A stretch of DNA of 64,000 nt from DT-68 sp965263245. GTDB taxonomy: Bacteria; Bacillota_I; Bacilli_A; Mycoplasmatales; Metamycoplasmataceae. The position numbers and the translations under genes were made by a program. The DNA is taken from NCBI GenBank assembly GCA_965263245.1, contig CBDHHR010001146.1, positions 682,001-746,000 of the forward strand, given 5' to 3'. This document shows positions 21,688-32,961 of this stretch, in pieces; the stretch's first letter is position 1, and the number at the start of each line of letters is the position of its first letter. The notes beneath the pieces were generated by a model that was not told the DNA's origin, made no database searches, and was given only the letters and a program-made list of their open reading frames with translations.

Positions 21688-23805
21688 TTATTCAATTTCT
21701 TGTTCAATTTCTGTAATTATTATTGATTGGTTACTTTTTTCAAATTCTTCCAAATTAAAAGAACCAAAAATAGAAATAGCAATTGAAACCTTTGATTTTT
21801 GTTCTTGAATGGTATCAAATAAATCTAGTTTTTTAACTCTTAATGCAAGTTTATATTTTTCTGGTTTTGGATTTTGATTTTTTTCATCATTAAAAATAAA
21901 AACTTTTTTAGAAGAATTAAAATATTTTCCATTTTCCATTCTTAATGATATTTCTGTTAAATATTTTTTATCTTGACGTTCTTTACTAGAAAACTTTTTT
22001 ACTTTATTTTTATGTTCAGGATTTTTTTCTATAGGATCATATCAAATTAAAGAAGTATCAAAATTATAAATGTTGTATTCTTCTCCAAATTTGCTATTAG
22101 GTTTTACAATGCTACATGAACTAATTATTATTTCTTTAGTTCCAACAATTAAATCGAGTGGAAGATATAATGGTTTATTGTTTTTCAATGAAACTGTTAA
22201 CCTTAATTCTACCTTTGCATCTTCTACTTCAATATAACCAAATGAAGATGATTTTTTTGAAGGGATTTCTCTTTTTGACATATTCAATATTTTCGCTTTT
22301 GCTTCAAATGTTTCATAACCCTCATCAATATAATGAGCAAGCATTCTAGAAATTCTTGGAACCGCAAATGATGTACCTTGATTATAAATACATAATCCGT
22401 CTTTACCTATAGCTTTTAAATAACTTTTATCTATATTGTGTGGTCCACCAAAATAAGAAATTTCTGGTTTTTCAAATTGTAAAATTGGTCCAATTGATGA
22501 ATAAGTAGATGGTTGTATTTTGTTATTTTTATCACTCATAATAGAACCAACTGATAATGCATTAAGTGAATCTGCTGGTAAATTTAAAGAATGAAAAAAA
22601 TTTTTTGTTATACTTCTATCATTACCAGAAGGACAAACAAATATAACATTGTATTTATGACTTATTTGGTCAAGTAAAACACCAAAATATGATATTTTTA
22701 GATCATAAGGTTTTTTAAGAGCACCAAATGATAAATTTCAAACTTTAATATCTAAATTTTCTTTAATTATGTTTCCCAAATTATTTCTAAAATGTTCAAA
22801 ATTTAAAGATGGTGGTCCCAAACTTCAAGTTGGTTCTAAAATTTCAAAATGTTTGACTTTAAAATTTCCAAATCCATCTTTTTGTCCTGGATTTAATTCA
22901 TCGTTTGCAATTATTAATGATGAAACTATTGTTCCGTGATCTAAATTTTGAAATTTTTTTAATTGTCTAAAATCTTTTGAAAAAACTATTCCTTGACTTA
23001 AAATTTCGTTTTTTAAAGAAACTCCTGAATCAATAACTCCTATTTTTGTTTTTCTTCATTTTGGTTCAAATTTAATATCATTAAGAATAATTTCGTATGG
23101 TGTATCAAAAGATACAAGTTCTTTTTTGTTTTCGCAAGAAACAATAATGTCTGGAAATTTACTAAAAATTTCTAAATATTTTTTAGAATCTAAAAATGCA
23201 ATATTTAAATCTTTTAAATAATTATTATTATTCAAAATTCCGCTTTTAATTAAATCTTTTATAATGTCATCAATGGGTAGCAAATAAACAATCTTCTTCC
23301 CAATTATTTGATTTGGTGGTTTTTGATTGTTAATATCATTGATTTCAATTAATTTATTAAAATTTTTTATTAAATGTTCATCATTTTTTTCATCTATTAT
23401 TTTTTTTATTAACAAATCACTAATAAAAGCTTCAAAATGATTGTATTCTTTTTCATTTATCTCATAATATAAATTAACAAATAAATCTTTATTTTTATAT
23501 TGAGTAAAAATTCCTAATTGACGAACATCACTAATTTTCTCTACTCTACTAGTTCCATCATAAAAATTAGAATTAAAAATAATTCTTTTTGTTTTTGGTG
23601 GTATTAGATTTTTATACTCTATATGAAAAATATAATTTCCGTTTTTTGATTTTTTTAATTGTTTTCATTTTTGGTAAATTTTTCTTATTTTTTCTCTATT
23701 TTCTTGGATTTTTTTAAACTCTTTATTAGAATCTAATTTTGAAATTCCTCCGCGGTTACCTTTTTCTTCAAAAGCTTCAACCTTTATTTTCATATAGTTT
23801 TTCAT
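21688..23805 (-). CDS. Subtilase (S8) serine protease, IetS-like
   Basis: 705 residues, no signal peptide, so probably cytoplasmic. The S8 catalytic triad is intact: Asp259 (GVIDSG), His290 (LDHGT) and Ser479 (QGTSFA), with the oxyanion Asn in VCPSGND. An N-terminal ~250-residue domain of unknown fold and a C-terminal ~200-residue beta-rich region flank it. Its start overlaps the stop of the AAA ATPase (TAATG), so both are made together. A cytoplasmic subtilase coupled to an AAA ATPase is the arrangement of IetAS, described as a plasmid toxin-antitoxin locus and later as antiphage. Assignment is by architecture, not by alignment. Confidence 0.85.
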
Positions 23806-24758
23806 TAAAAGCCTCTTTTTTTTAGTTTTTGATTGAGTCTATTTGAAAACATTTCTTTGTTTAAATTTAAATAAGTTTTAAAGAATACGCAAAATTCTAC
23901 TTCTACATCTAATTTGTCAACAAAATTTTTTTCTAATCGAATATATTTTTGAAAATCATCTAATTGTGAAACAGTAAAATCCTTATCAAACTTAGAAGTT
24001 ACATCATTTAATAATCTTTTTGAATAATTTAACTCTTCATTTTCTAAAAAAAATAGTTCAAAAAATAATTCTTTATCAATCTTTTTGCCCTCAATTTTTA
24101 AGTTAAACCTTCTTATTATTGCTTTATCAATTCTAGAAATTGAATTTGTTGAACAAAATAAAACAATATTTTTGTTTAATAAATCTAAAAATTTAATAAA
24201 AGTAGCCACAATTCTATGGTGTTCTCCTACTTCATTCTGAGAATCTCTACTAGTGATTATTGAATCAAATTCGTCTATAAATATAATTGCTTTTTTATTT
24301 TCGTACTTTTGGTTTAAATCATTTACTAAATTAATTAAATTTAGTTGTGTTTGACCCATTTTTGAACTTATTAGTTTTTCTAAATATAAATTTTCAAAGG
24401 TGTATTTTTTTGAAAAATCAGCAATTTTTTTAACAAGGGTTGTTTTTCCCGTTCCGGTTTTACCAAAGAATAGAACTCTTAAACCGTTAATGTCTTTAAT
24501 TGTTTTTTCACTATCTAAAATGAAAAAAATTTTTTTCATTTCGTTTTCATAAATTCTAGTTATTGATTCTTTTTTGAATTTATTTTTATTTGCGTAAACA
24601 ATATTTTTTTTAAAAGCATACATTCTTTCTAGTTGCTCTATTTCTTTAGTAATTCAATTGGAATTTTTTAAATTTTTTAAAATTATTTGAAATTGTTCAT
24701 CATTCACTTTTTTAATAATAAAAGACATTTCACGAACTTTTTTGCTAATTTGCTCCAT
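23805..24758 (-). CDS. AAA ATPase partner of the subtilase, IetA-like
   Basis: 317 residues. Walker A GKTGTGKT at about residues 99-106, Walker B IIFIDEFDS with D162-E163, and sensor 1/arginine finger region FCSTNSISRIDKAIIRRFNL. This is a classical AAA domain after a ~90-residue helical N-terminus. The start (MEQISKK) is preceded by AAAGTGATAG without a strong ribosome site. It is the first gene of a two-gene unit with the subtilase. In IetAS-type systems the ATPase is thought to restrain or direct the protease; that role is inferred here. Confidence 0.85.
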
Positions 24759-24923
24759 TTTTTCTATCACTTTCTATAAATATTGTATCACTTTAAGAAA
24801 ATGTTTATTTTTTTACATATAATTTTTTAATAAAAAATATATTAAAATAATGTTTTTATTTTGATAATTTATAGTAGCATTTTAATTTATTTTTTAAATT
24901 TTATCGTCAAAGTTATTTAGATT

Positions 24924-25001
24924 AAATTATTAAAGTTATTCAAAATATTTTTTTATGGCTAAGTCTTTAAGATTATCGTTTTCGGTTCAAATTTTTACAT
25001 T
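24924..25001. repeat. Direct repeat copy 2: 3' end of the intact restriction endonuclease gene
   Basis: 78 bp matching 21240-21317 at 73 positions. It includes the last codons and the stop of the endonuclease gene (24936). The 3.6-kb segment between the two copies carries the AAA/subtilase pair and the helicase remnant. Confidence 0.85.
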
Positions 25002-25511
25002 TTTATTGTTTTTATAATATTCTCAAATATTTCTATAAATTGGATTTTTAAATCATTCAGATAAAACATATTCATAAGAAATGCTATACCTAGTGTTTTT
25101 TAATAACCTATTAAACATTTTTAATTTAAAAGGTGCTGTTTGTAATTTTTCATCAACCGAACCACTCATTTGTTGTCATTTTTTTTCAAAAATTGTTATG
25201 TGTTGTTTTTTGATGTTTAAGATAAAAGAATCAGGATTAATTCTTTTAGAAAAAACTTTGTTAATAAAATCTTTATCAACATGTTCTATTAATAATTCTA
25301 GACAATTATAAATTTGTCCTTGCCTACCGTAGTAACCAATTAATTTATTTTTTTGGTATATTTCAAAAAAATCTGTTTTTGATTTAGAAATACTTTTTAA
25401 CTTATACTCTTTTTCTAACCATTTTTTAAGGTAAATGTCTTTTTCAAAATCTAGACCGTGTTTATTAGTTTTTGAGCCGCCAGCTCCTGTTCCTCTATTT
25501 TTCTTGTTCAT
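24936..25511 (-). CDS. Type II restriction endonuclease, PD-(D/E)xK type
   Basis: 191 residues. The N-terminal GAGGSKTNKHGLDFE is a signature of one group of type II endonucleases. The catalytic elements are P93-D94 (INPDSF) and E109-x-K111 (TIFEKK), followed by the conserved SGSVDEKLQTAPFK. An internal UGA Trp lies right after the catalytic lysine (KKWQQ). The start overlaps the end of the methyltransferase gene by 17 bp, so expression follows that of the protective enzyme. Recognition sequence cannot be read from the protein. Confidence 0.85.
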
Positions 25512-26349
25512 AATTTGTTATTAAAACCTCTTGTACCTTTTTTCTTTTGGATCCTTTGCCACCAATTAATCTATTAACTTTAATAGTTTTGATGTTAAAC
25601 TTAGAATAAAGCTTTTTGATTAACTTTGTATTGTGGTTTGAAACCATAAATTTGACATTTTTTTCATTTAGCTCTTTACATAATTTTGCAAGTTCCTTTT
25701 GACCTTTTGAACCAAAACCGTTTTTTTCATAGGAATCAAATCCGTTTACTCCGTTCTCATAATCATATGGAGGGTCAAAGTAAACAAAATCTTTTGGTGT
25801 GATCTTTTTTATTGCATTAATATATGTAGTATTTTTTATTATTGAATCAGTTTTTTTTAAAAAATTTGCAATTTTAGTTAAGTTAGAATGTTCAAAAATT
25901 TTAACTTTTGCTTCTTTTTTCCACGGAACATTAAAATGACCTTTTGAATTTACCCGATAAATGCCGTTATAGCAAGCTTTATTTAAATATATAAACCTTG
26001 CTGCTCTTAATTCTTTTGAATCTTCCATGTTTAAATCTTTATGGTCTATTGGATTTTTATCAATGTTTCTTATTTTTGAATAAAAATCTTTATTGTGACC
26101 ATATTCCATTAGTTTTAAATACTCTCTTAATTTTTTATAATTTTTTTTCAATACTATGTAAGCATTCATTAATTCAGAATTAATATCATTAATTACAAAT
26201 TTTTGAGGTTGTAAATAAAATAACAAAGCACCTCCGCCCACAAAAGGTTCATAGTAAGTATCAAATTTTTGCGGCAATAAAGGCTTGATGAATTTTATTA
26301 CTTTACGCTTACCACCAACCCATTTAACAAAGGGTTCTATTTTTTCCAT
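25495..26349 (-). CDS. DNA adenine-N6 methyltransferase, D12/Dam class
   Basis: 284 residues. SAM-binding motif FVKWVGGKRKVIKF near residue 6, catalytic DPPYDYE near residue 195, and YNGIYRVNSKGHFNVPWK in the middle, all typical of alpha-class (Dam/DpnIIA-like) m6A methyltransferases. With the overlapping endonuclease it makes a complete type II restriction-modification pair. Only 64 bp separates it from the divergent KAP NTPase gene, so the two promoters must overlap. Confidence 0.92.
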   Translation of the reverse strand: MEKIEPFVKWVGGKRKVIKFIKPLLPQKFDTYYEPFVGGGALLFYLQPQKFVINDINSELMNAYIVLKKNYKKLREYLKLMEYGHNKDFYSKIRNIDKNPIDHKDLNMEDSKELRAARFIYLNKACYNGIYRVNSKGHFNVPWKKEAKVKIFEHSNLTKIANFLKKTDSIIKNTTYINAIKKITPKDFVYFDPPYDYENGVNGFDSYEKNGFGSKGQKELAKLCKELNEKNVKFMVSNHNTKLIKKLYSKFNIKTIKVNRLIGGKGSKRKKVQEVLITNYEQEK

Positions 26350-26413
26350 ATAATTTATTATAAATAATTATTTATAAATTCAAAATTTAGCAAGTTTAAA
26401 AAAGGAGATTAAA

Positions 26414-27514
26414 ATGCAAATGAAAGAAAAAATTGAAAAGTGAATAAACTCAGAAAGTGAGCACATTGAAAACCAAGTTTTAGGCATAGATGGAGGTTTT
26501 GGAACTGGTAAAACAACTTATATTAAAAATATTGATAAAATTCTTGATTGAAAAAAAATTGACAAAAAAATAATATACATTAATTTATTAAATTTAGATT
26601 TAGATGATAATTTTATAAACAATTTAATCAAAATATTTAATAAATCAAAAGATGTTGTTTCAAGTGCAAAAGAAACAACCACTGATTTGTTTAATCAATT
26701 AAAAAATAGAATTAAGACAGAATTATGATTAGAATTAGATGCTTTTGATGATATAAAAACAATTCAAAAAAGAACATTAAAATATGAAAATAGTAAAAAA
26801 AGATTTTTTAATAATTGTGTATTTATTTTAGATGATATTGAAAGAATTAATCCTCAAAATATTCTAAAAACACTTGGGTTAATTAATCAACTAAGTTATA
26901 AATATAAGAAAATGAAAATTTTAGTACCTTATAATTCAAAAGCTTTAAATAGTGTTTTAAATAATTTTTTTGGAATTCAAAATATTGAAAATAAAGAAAA
27001 TTATCTTCAAAAATATCTTGGTAATTCAATAGATTTTGAAGTTGATTATGTTGAAATAGCAAGATTTATAATGAAAATTGCTGATAAAGATTTTGGTTTA
27101 ATAATCGACATAATTTATTTTTCAGAATATTTAAAAATAATAAATATTAATTGGAGAAATATTATTTTGTTAAGAGAACATATTAAAAATATCCCTGAAT
27201 TGTATACTTTTGAATTTTTTATTAAAACTAATGGATTAAGTTTGTTTGATAAAAAAACTTTTGAAAATAACATACTTACTTTTAAAAATAAAAAATTTTT
27301 ACTTTTAAAAAATGATAAAAAATGTTATTTTGATTTTCAAAAAAAATATTCTAGTGCTGAATATATTCAGTTAAATAATAAATTAAATTGAAAAAAACCA
27401 TGACCAAATGATGTTGAAAAACCTAGTGCTTTTGAATCAAGTGATGAAATTAAAGTAAAAACAATTATTGATGAAGAAATCTATAAATTCTTTAAAAAAT
27501 ATCATAATTCTTAA
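26414..27514 (+). CDS. KAP-type P-loop NTPase, copy 1
   Basis: 366 residues behind an AAAGGAG ribosome site. Walker A DGGFGTGKT at residues 27-34, Walker B VFILDDIERI with D140-D141, then LGLINQLSYKYKKMKILVPYN and ENYLQKYLG. This is the DDxER plus sensor arrangement of the KAP NTPase family (which includes phage-exclusion protein PifA). No membrane segment is evident. The first ~215 residues are nearly the same as in copy 2 at 28791-29882; the last 150 are mostly unlike it. A convergent protein kinase gene lies downstream. Confidence 0.85.
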
Positions 27515-27570
27515 GATTGTTTTGTTAATAATGAATTAGTGTATTTGTGAAAAAAACAATTAAAAAGTTT

Positions 27571-28674
27571 TTAAAATAATATGTCTACATAAATCTCTTT
27601 TAGTTTTTTTATAGTCTTTGGTAATTCTTCAAGTTTTTTTGGTCATTCATTTAATAAAGTGTTAATTTTTTCGATTAACTTTTTTGAAGATATAGTTTTT
27701 AATATGTTTATTTCTATAATTCTTTTAATGCTGTATAAATCATATTCGTGTTTAAAATTTTTAAAATTATTATTATCTTGATCATGTAAGTCTGGATGCT
27801 CATAATTTTTAGAAAATCAAACACTTCTAGTGTTCATAGTATTTTCTAAATTTTTTGCTATACCAAAATCTGATAAAATTCATTTATTTTTATAAAATAA
27901 TGTGTTATTTGGTTTAATGTCTCTATGAAAAATTTTTTTAGAAAAAATATATTTTGTTGCTTTTAAAACACAGAGAATGTAATAAATTTTTTCTTCATCA
28001 AGCATAGATAATATTTTATCTTTAAATTTTTCACATTTAGGCATTTTATAACTAAAATTTTCACGATCTAAATCATAAACTAGCAAAACAAAATTTTCAT
28101 TTTTTAAAAGATTCATTATTTTATATTCATTTAAAAATCTTTTTTTAACTCTATCTTGCTCTTCTTTATTTAAATTTTTATACACAAGTTGTTTTTTTAA
28201 AACTTTAGGATCACTAGTATATAAAATATTGCACATTCCACCACTATCAAATATATCTTTTAAATTTGATTCATATAAATCTATTGGTATATCACTAACT
28301 TTAGAAGCTATTTTAATTATCTTTATTTTATTGTTTTCAATAACTAATTTTTGTCCATAAAGTTTAAGTTTTTTGTTTAAATTATTTAAAAACATTTCTT
28401 GCTTTTTTTTAGAATTAGATGGTTGAATGTATTTAATAAAATAATAATGAAAAAAATCACTTAAAAGACCATTTTCTTTACAATGTTCAATTACTTTTTC
28501 CATATATTTTCATCTAGATAATTTTTTTTCACTTTCTCGATATCCTAAATGTAATGAAAAATTTTGTCCAAATTTATCTATTTCTCATGCTGATAAAGGT
28601 TCAATTTTGTATGAAGAATTACTTTCATTGCCATTTAAATATTCATAAAATTTTTTATCATATTTTAAATTCAT
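27571..28674 (-). CDS. Ser/Thr protein kinase with unknown N-terminal domain
   Basis: 367 residues. The C-terminal half is a eukaryotic-like kinase: HRDIKPNN with catalytic Asp252, Lys254 and Asn257, then DFGIA with Asp269, and a short C-lobe. The glycine-rich loop is weak (FDSGGMCNIL) and the probable ATP lysine is in KVLKKQLV. The first ~130 residues (from NLKYDKKFYEYLNG through SDFFHYYFIKYIQP) form a helical domain I do not recognise. It is not PrkC: no membrane helix and no PASTA domains. It lies between two KAP NTPase paralogs, antisense to both, and shares a divergent promoter region (28675-28790) with copy 2. Confidence 0.88.
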
Positions 28675-28790
28675 TTTTAATCCTTTTTTAATTGTATTTT
28701 TTATATAGAACTTATTATATAACGTAACCTATAAAATATAATTAATTGTATATAATTTTAAAATAATTTAATTATAAAAAGGAGCTCAAA

Positions 28791-29882
28791 ATGCATATGA
28801 AAGAAAAAATTGAAGAGTGAATAAACTCAGAAAATGAACACATTGAAAACCAAGTATTAGGAATAGACGGAGACTTTGGAACAGGAAAAACAACTTACAT
28901 TAAAAATATTGATAAAATTCTTGATTGAAAAAAAACTAAGAAAAAAATAATATACATAAATTTATTAAATTTAGATTTAGATAATAATTTTATAAACATT
29001 TTAATTGAAATGTTTAACGAATCAAAAGATGTTATTTCTAGTATTAAAGAAATAGGAAATGATTCAATCAATCAATTCAAAAATAAAATTAAAAGTGAAA
29101 TTAAAAGTAAATTATGATTAGAAATAGATGCTTTTGATGATGTAAAAACAATTCAAAAAAGAACACTAAATTATGAAAATAGTAAAAAAACATTTTTTAA
29201 CAATCGTGTACTTATTTTGGATGATATTGAAAGAATTAATCCTCGAAACATTTTAAAAGCATTAGGGTTAATTAACCGACTAAGTTATAAATATGAAAAA
29301 ATGAAAATTTTAGTTCCTTACAATTCAAAAGCTTTGAATGATGTTTTAAGTAATTTTTATGGAGTTCAAAATATTGAAAATAAAGAAAATTATCTTCGAA
29401 AATATCTTGGTAATTCAATAAAATTTGAAGTTGATTATATTGAATTGAAAAATTTTATTGAAAAAGACTTTCCGCGTGAGATTGGAATTAGAAATAATCA
29501 AAGTCTTATATTTTTTATAAAAAAAATAAAAATTAACTGAAGAGAAATAATTTTACTAAAAGAATATCTCAAAAACAATAACATTGATTGAGAATATTTC
29601 ATTGAAAATGGTTTACTAATTTTATTTATTAAAAAAATATTTAAAAATAATATTTTAACTTATCGAAAAATTAAATATCTTATTTTAAAAGATAAAGAAA
29701 GTTTTAATGATAAACAAAGTTTAATGGCCTTTCGTAATGACTTATCAATTGAACTTCATTTTCAGAAAAAATGACCTTTAGAAATTGAAAAACATCCAAA
29801 TATTCAATTTTTTGAAATTAGAAGTTGCTTAGAAATTGATCAAAAAATTTATGATTTTTTTAAAGAATATCATAATCTTTAA
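28791..29882 (+). CDS. KAP-type P-loop NTPase, copy 2
   Basis: 363 residues behind an AAAAGGAG site. Walker A DGDFGTGKT at residues 27-34 and Walker B VLILDDIERI near 140, otherwise as copy 1. The amino half is close to copy 1 in protein and DNA, including the upstream ribosome-site region. The carboxy half shares little beyond the last residues (FFKEYHNL versus FFKKYHNS). A conserved motor with a divergent tail suggests the two sense or bind different partners. Converges on the GH13-like gene with only 2 bp between stops. Confidence 0.85.
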
Positions 29883-29884
29883 TA

Positions 29885-31687
29885 TTATTTCTCATCATCT
29901 AAAAGATCATCAATATCATCTGCTTCATCAAGATCAATTTGGGTTGTAGGAGCAATTTCTTCTTCTTTTAGTTTGGTTTTTTCTAACTCTTCAAAAGATT
30001 CTTTAATTTCTTCATGCTCTTCTTGTTTGATGGTGGTTTTTTTTGTGGGTAAAACTTTAACAATGTTTGGCTTAATTTTAAAAACATCTTCTTTAGCTTT
30101 TTTTAACTTATCTTCATCGTATAAATTAGTTAATAAAATTGATTCATAAGCTTCAAGTTCTGAAGGAAACTGGTGGTATTTTTTATTTGCATAAGAAGAT
30201 AAAATAATATTTTTTGATTTTGGTGCAAATAAAATTTGTTTTTTAGATAGTGAAAAATTAGCAAGGAGCACAATTTCTTTACCGTGCAATCTAAAAGTGT
30301 ATTTAATTATTCCTAAGTTTAAAAAATAATTAGCAACTTTTAGTGTTCCGTTTTCAATGACATTAGAAAATTTTCTAGTTTTCAAAAGTTGATTAACTTT
30401 TTTATAAAAATTCAGAATCGATTTTGGGTTTTTAAATTGCATTTGCACATTTTTTAGTTGGTAGCTTTCTGAAACTGGCGTAATTGTTTTATTAGCAAGG
30501 GAAAACCCGCCGTTTTTTGTTTCGTTTCAAAGCATTAATGACCTTCCGTTAATGGGGTTTTGTAAAACTTGTGCGGCCATAAAATCTTTTTCTTTAATTC
30601 TTAAATCTCTAAAGTTTAACTTTCTTAAACTAAGGGTTTTGTCTTGAAAATCATCTAAAAACGTTAGTCCGATGTTTTTAGCACCAAGTTCATCAGAGTA
30701 ATATATTGAGCTTGAAGCTTGGGTTAGTAAATTTAGTAAACAAATTGTTTTTGCAGCTTCTTCGTTATATTGACCTTCATCACCCCAACGAGAGTTAATT
30801 CTTCCCGAAAGTTCGTTTCCAAAAGATAAAATATTTGTTGGTTTATCAGCAAGAAGTGCAATAATTTTACTTAGTTCACGGGGACAAAACTTACCAATCA
30901 AATCATTTTTATATTTTTTATGAGTTCCTAAAAGTGAAAGCTGTGAACAAATAAAATAGTCAAAAATTTTGGTTGTTCCGTGAGTGTGTTCATTAACTTT
31001 TTTATAATCAACTAAACTTGATTTTCCAATAATAAAAATTTTGTCGTTTATTTCTTTAACTGAATTATAAAATTTTCTTAATTCAAATAAAGTCTCATCG
31101 GTCATTGAAACACCGTATAAAGATGAATTAATAAATTCAAAATTTTTAAACACAAAACCACTTACTCCCATTTTGTTTCAATATTTAATCACTTTGACAA
31201 AACTTTTAGGAACACTTGAAGAACTTCAGTTTAAATTTATTTCTTGGGTTTTTTCGTTTATTGAATAGTATTTACTGTTTTTTTTATTAAACTTTGAAAA
31301 ACCTTCAATTTCTCTTTCTGATTTTTTAAAACCAACTAAATCTTTTTCTAAATCTTTTTCCGATTCTTTAAACCACTTATGTTTTTCTTTAATTGAACCT
31401 AAGTTAATTTCAATAAAAATTTTTAAATTAATTTTATTAGCTTTAGCAATTAAAATTTTAAAATCATCAATACTTCCGATTTCTTCGGAAATCGAAGTAA
31501 AGTTTTGTTTTGGACTTTCACTTTCTGAAGAAAGAAGGTCCCGCAAAATCAGCGCATCGACGTTTAAAAAAGAAAAATAATCAATTTTTTTAACAAGTCC
31601 TTTTAAATCACCAATTCCGTCATTATTAGCATCGTTAAAATATTTTATTCCTAAATCATAAATCGAAAGTTTCTTAATATTGAGCAT
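29885..31687 (-). CDS. GH13-fold protein lacking all catalytic residues, with acidic tail
   Basis: 600 residues related to oligo-1,6-glucosidases (NDANNDGIGDLKGLVKKIDY, SRWGDEGQYNEEAAKTICLLNL). The three GH13 catalytic positions are replaced: the nucleophile region reads GVSGFVFKN (Lys181, normally Asp), the acid/base region IIGKSS (Lys222, normally Glu), and the NHD motif is NEL (291-293). The substrate-binding Arg before the nucleophile is Val. A ~60-residue Glu/Asp-rich tail ends DEADDIDDLLDDEK. It is an intact long frame, so it is kept by selection for something other than hydrolysis. No signal peptide. Confidence 0.85.
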
Positions 31688-31752
31688 GAAATTATCTCCT
31701 AAAATTTTTAAATTAATTTACCATTATTATAAATAAAAAAGTAAATTAGTAC

Positions 31753-32370
31753 TTATTTAATAGTAAGAAATTTTTTGATTTGGTTAAAATATAAGATTCC
31801 GGAAAATACTGAAAAAAACGTTGCAACGTAAATCAAAATGTTTAGTAAAAAGAGTGAGTAATGACCAGAAAAAGCGTTAAACTCTTTAAAAGTTTGGTTA
31901 AAAGCCGGATAAATAAAAAATAAAAGCGTTATTCCCAAAGATAAAATACTTGTTTTAAGTTTTCCGAATATTGAAGCTGCAACGTTAACTTTTTTAGAAG
32001 CTGCTAGGTTTCTAAAACCATCCACTAAAATATCTCTTAAAATTAAAATAATTACTAAGTAAAAAGGTACTAAGTTCATTAGCGAAAGAACAATTAAAGA
32101 ACTGCTGGTAATGATTTTATCAGCAAGGGGATCAAACAATTTTCCAAAAACGGTGATGGTTTTATTTTTTCTTGCTAAAAAACCATCTACAAAATCTGTG
32201 AGCATGGCGATTGTAAAAATCAAGCCGGAAATTAAAAAAGCAACTGTTTTTAAGGAGGAAAAATTCTGGTAGGAAAGAGTTTTATCAGAAAAATAAGCAA
32301 GGGACATAAAGGTTAAAAAAGGGATTACAAGAAATATTCTAAAAAGGGTTATTTTGTTTGGTAAATTCAT
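31753..32370 (-). CDS. pgsA: CDP-diacylglycerol-glycerol-3-phosphate 3-phosphatidyltransferase
   Basis: 205 residues, polytopic membrane protein. The CDP-alcohol phosphotransferase motif is complete: DFVDGFLARKNKTITVFGKL then FDPLADKI, i.e. DG-AR-G-D-D. Makes phosphatidylglycerol phosphate from CDP-DAG. Its start codon overlaps the stop of the upstream small membrane protein (TAATG). Confidence 0.93.
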   Translation of the reverse strand: MNLPNKITLFRIFLVIPFLTFMSLAYFSDKTLSYQNFSSLKTVAFLISGLIFTIAMLTDFVDGFLARKNKTITVFGKLFDPLADKIITSSSLIVLSLMNLVPFYLVIILILRDILVDGFRNLAASKKVNVAASIFGKLKTSILSLGITLLFFIYPAFNQTFKEFNAFSGHYSLFLLNILIYVATFFSVFSGILYFNQIKKFLTIK

Positions 32371-32861
32371 TATTTTAAGTATCCTTTAAGTCTTTTTTTA
32401 AACTGCATTCTCTGTTTTTTAACAAATGCTAAATCTAATTTTTTAACCTCTTTTTTAACCAAGAGAATTTCGTCTTTTAACTTGCGGTTTCAAGTGGTTG
32501 AAGAAGCTGCTTTCATTTTTTCAAAAATGTCAATAATTTTTTGGTTTTCCTTTAGTTCTTTTGCTAGTAAAAAAATGTTTGAACTGTTAAATTTAGTCAG
32601 TATTTTTTTCATCTGGTTTTTAATGTCGCTCATTTTAAGTTTACCGATTGAAGGTTCAAAATCTCTAAGTAGCTTGTCATTGTGTAAAAAAATTTCTTCA
32701 ATGTACACTAAAACGTTTTTGATGGAACTTTTTTGTTTAACCTTAAGCTTTTTTTCTTCCTCTTTTTGTTTTTTGATTTTTAACTTGTCTTTGATTGCCA
32801 TAAAAACCATAAAAGTCACAATTACAGCGACTAAAACCCCCATTATAATTCAAATTATCAT
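32370..32861 (-). CDS. Small membrane-anchored coiled-coil protein of unknown function
   Basis: 163 residues behind AAAGGGGG. One N-terminal membrane helix (IIWIIMGVLVAVIVTFMVFMA), then a long Lys/Glu-rich helical region (KKQKEEEKKLKVKQK and further heptads) predicted to stay in the cytoplasm. UGA Trp at IIWII and TTWNRK. Translationally coupled to pgsA, so a membrane or envelope role is plausible. I do not recognise the family. Confidence 0.75.
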
Positions 32862-32961
32862 CTTTACCCCCTTTAATAATTTAAAAACATCAACTTAATT
32901 ATAATTAAAAAAACAAAAACATACCATAAAGTGTGTTTTTGTGATCATTTTAGAAAATGAT

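Noticed and set aside
32943..32960. Hairpin after the RNase P RNA as its terminator
   Set aside because: It is not followed by a U run, so termination there is doubtful.
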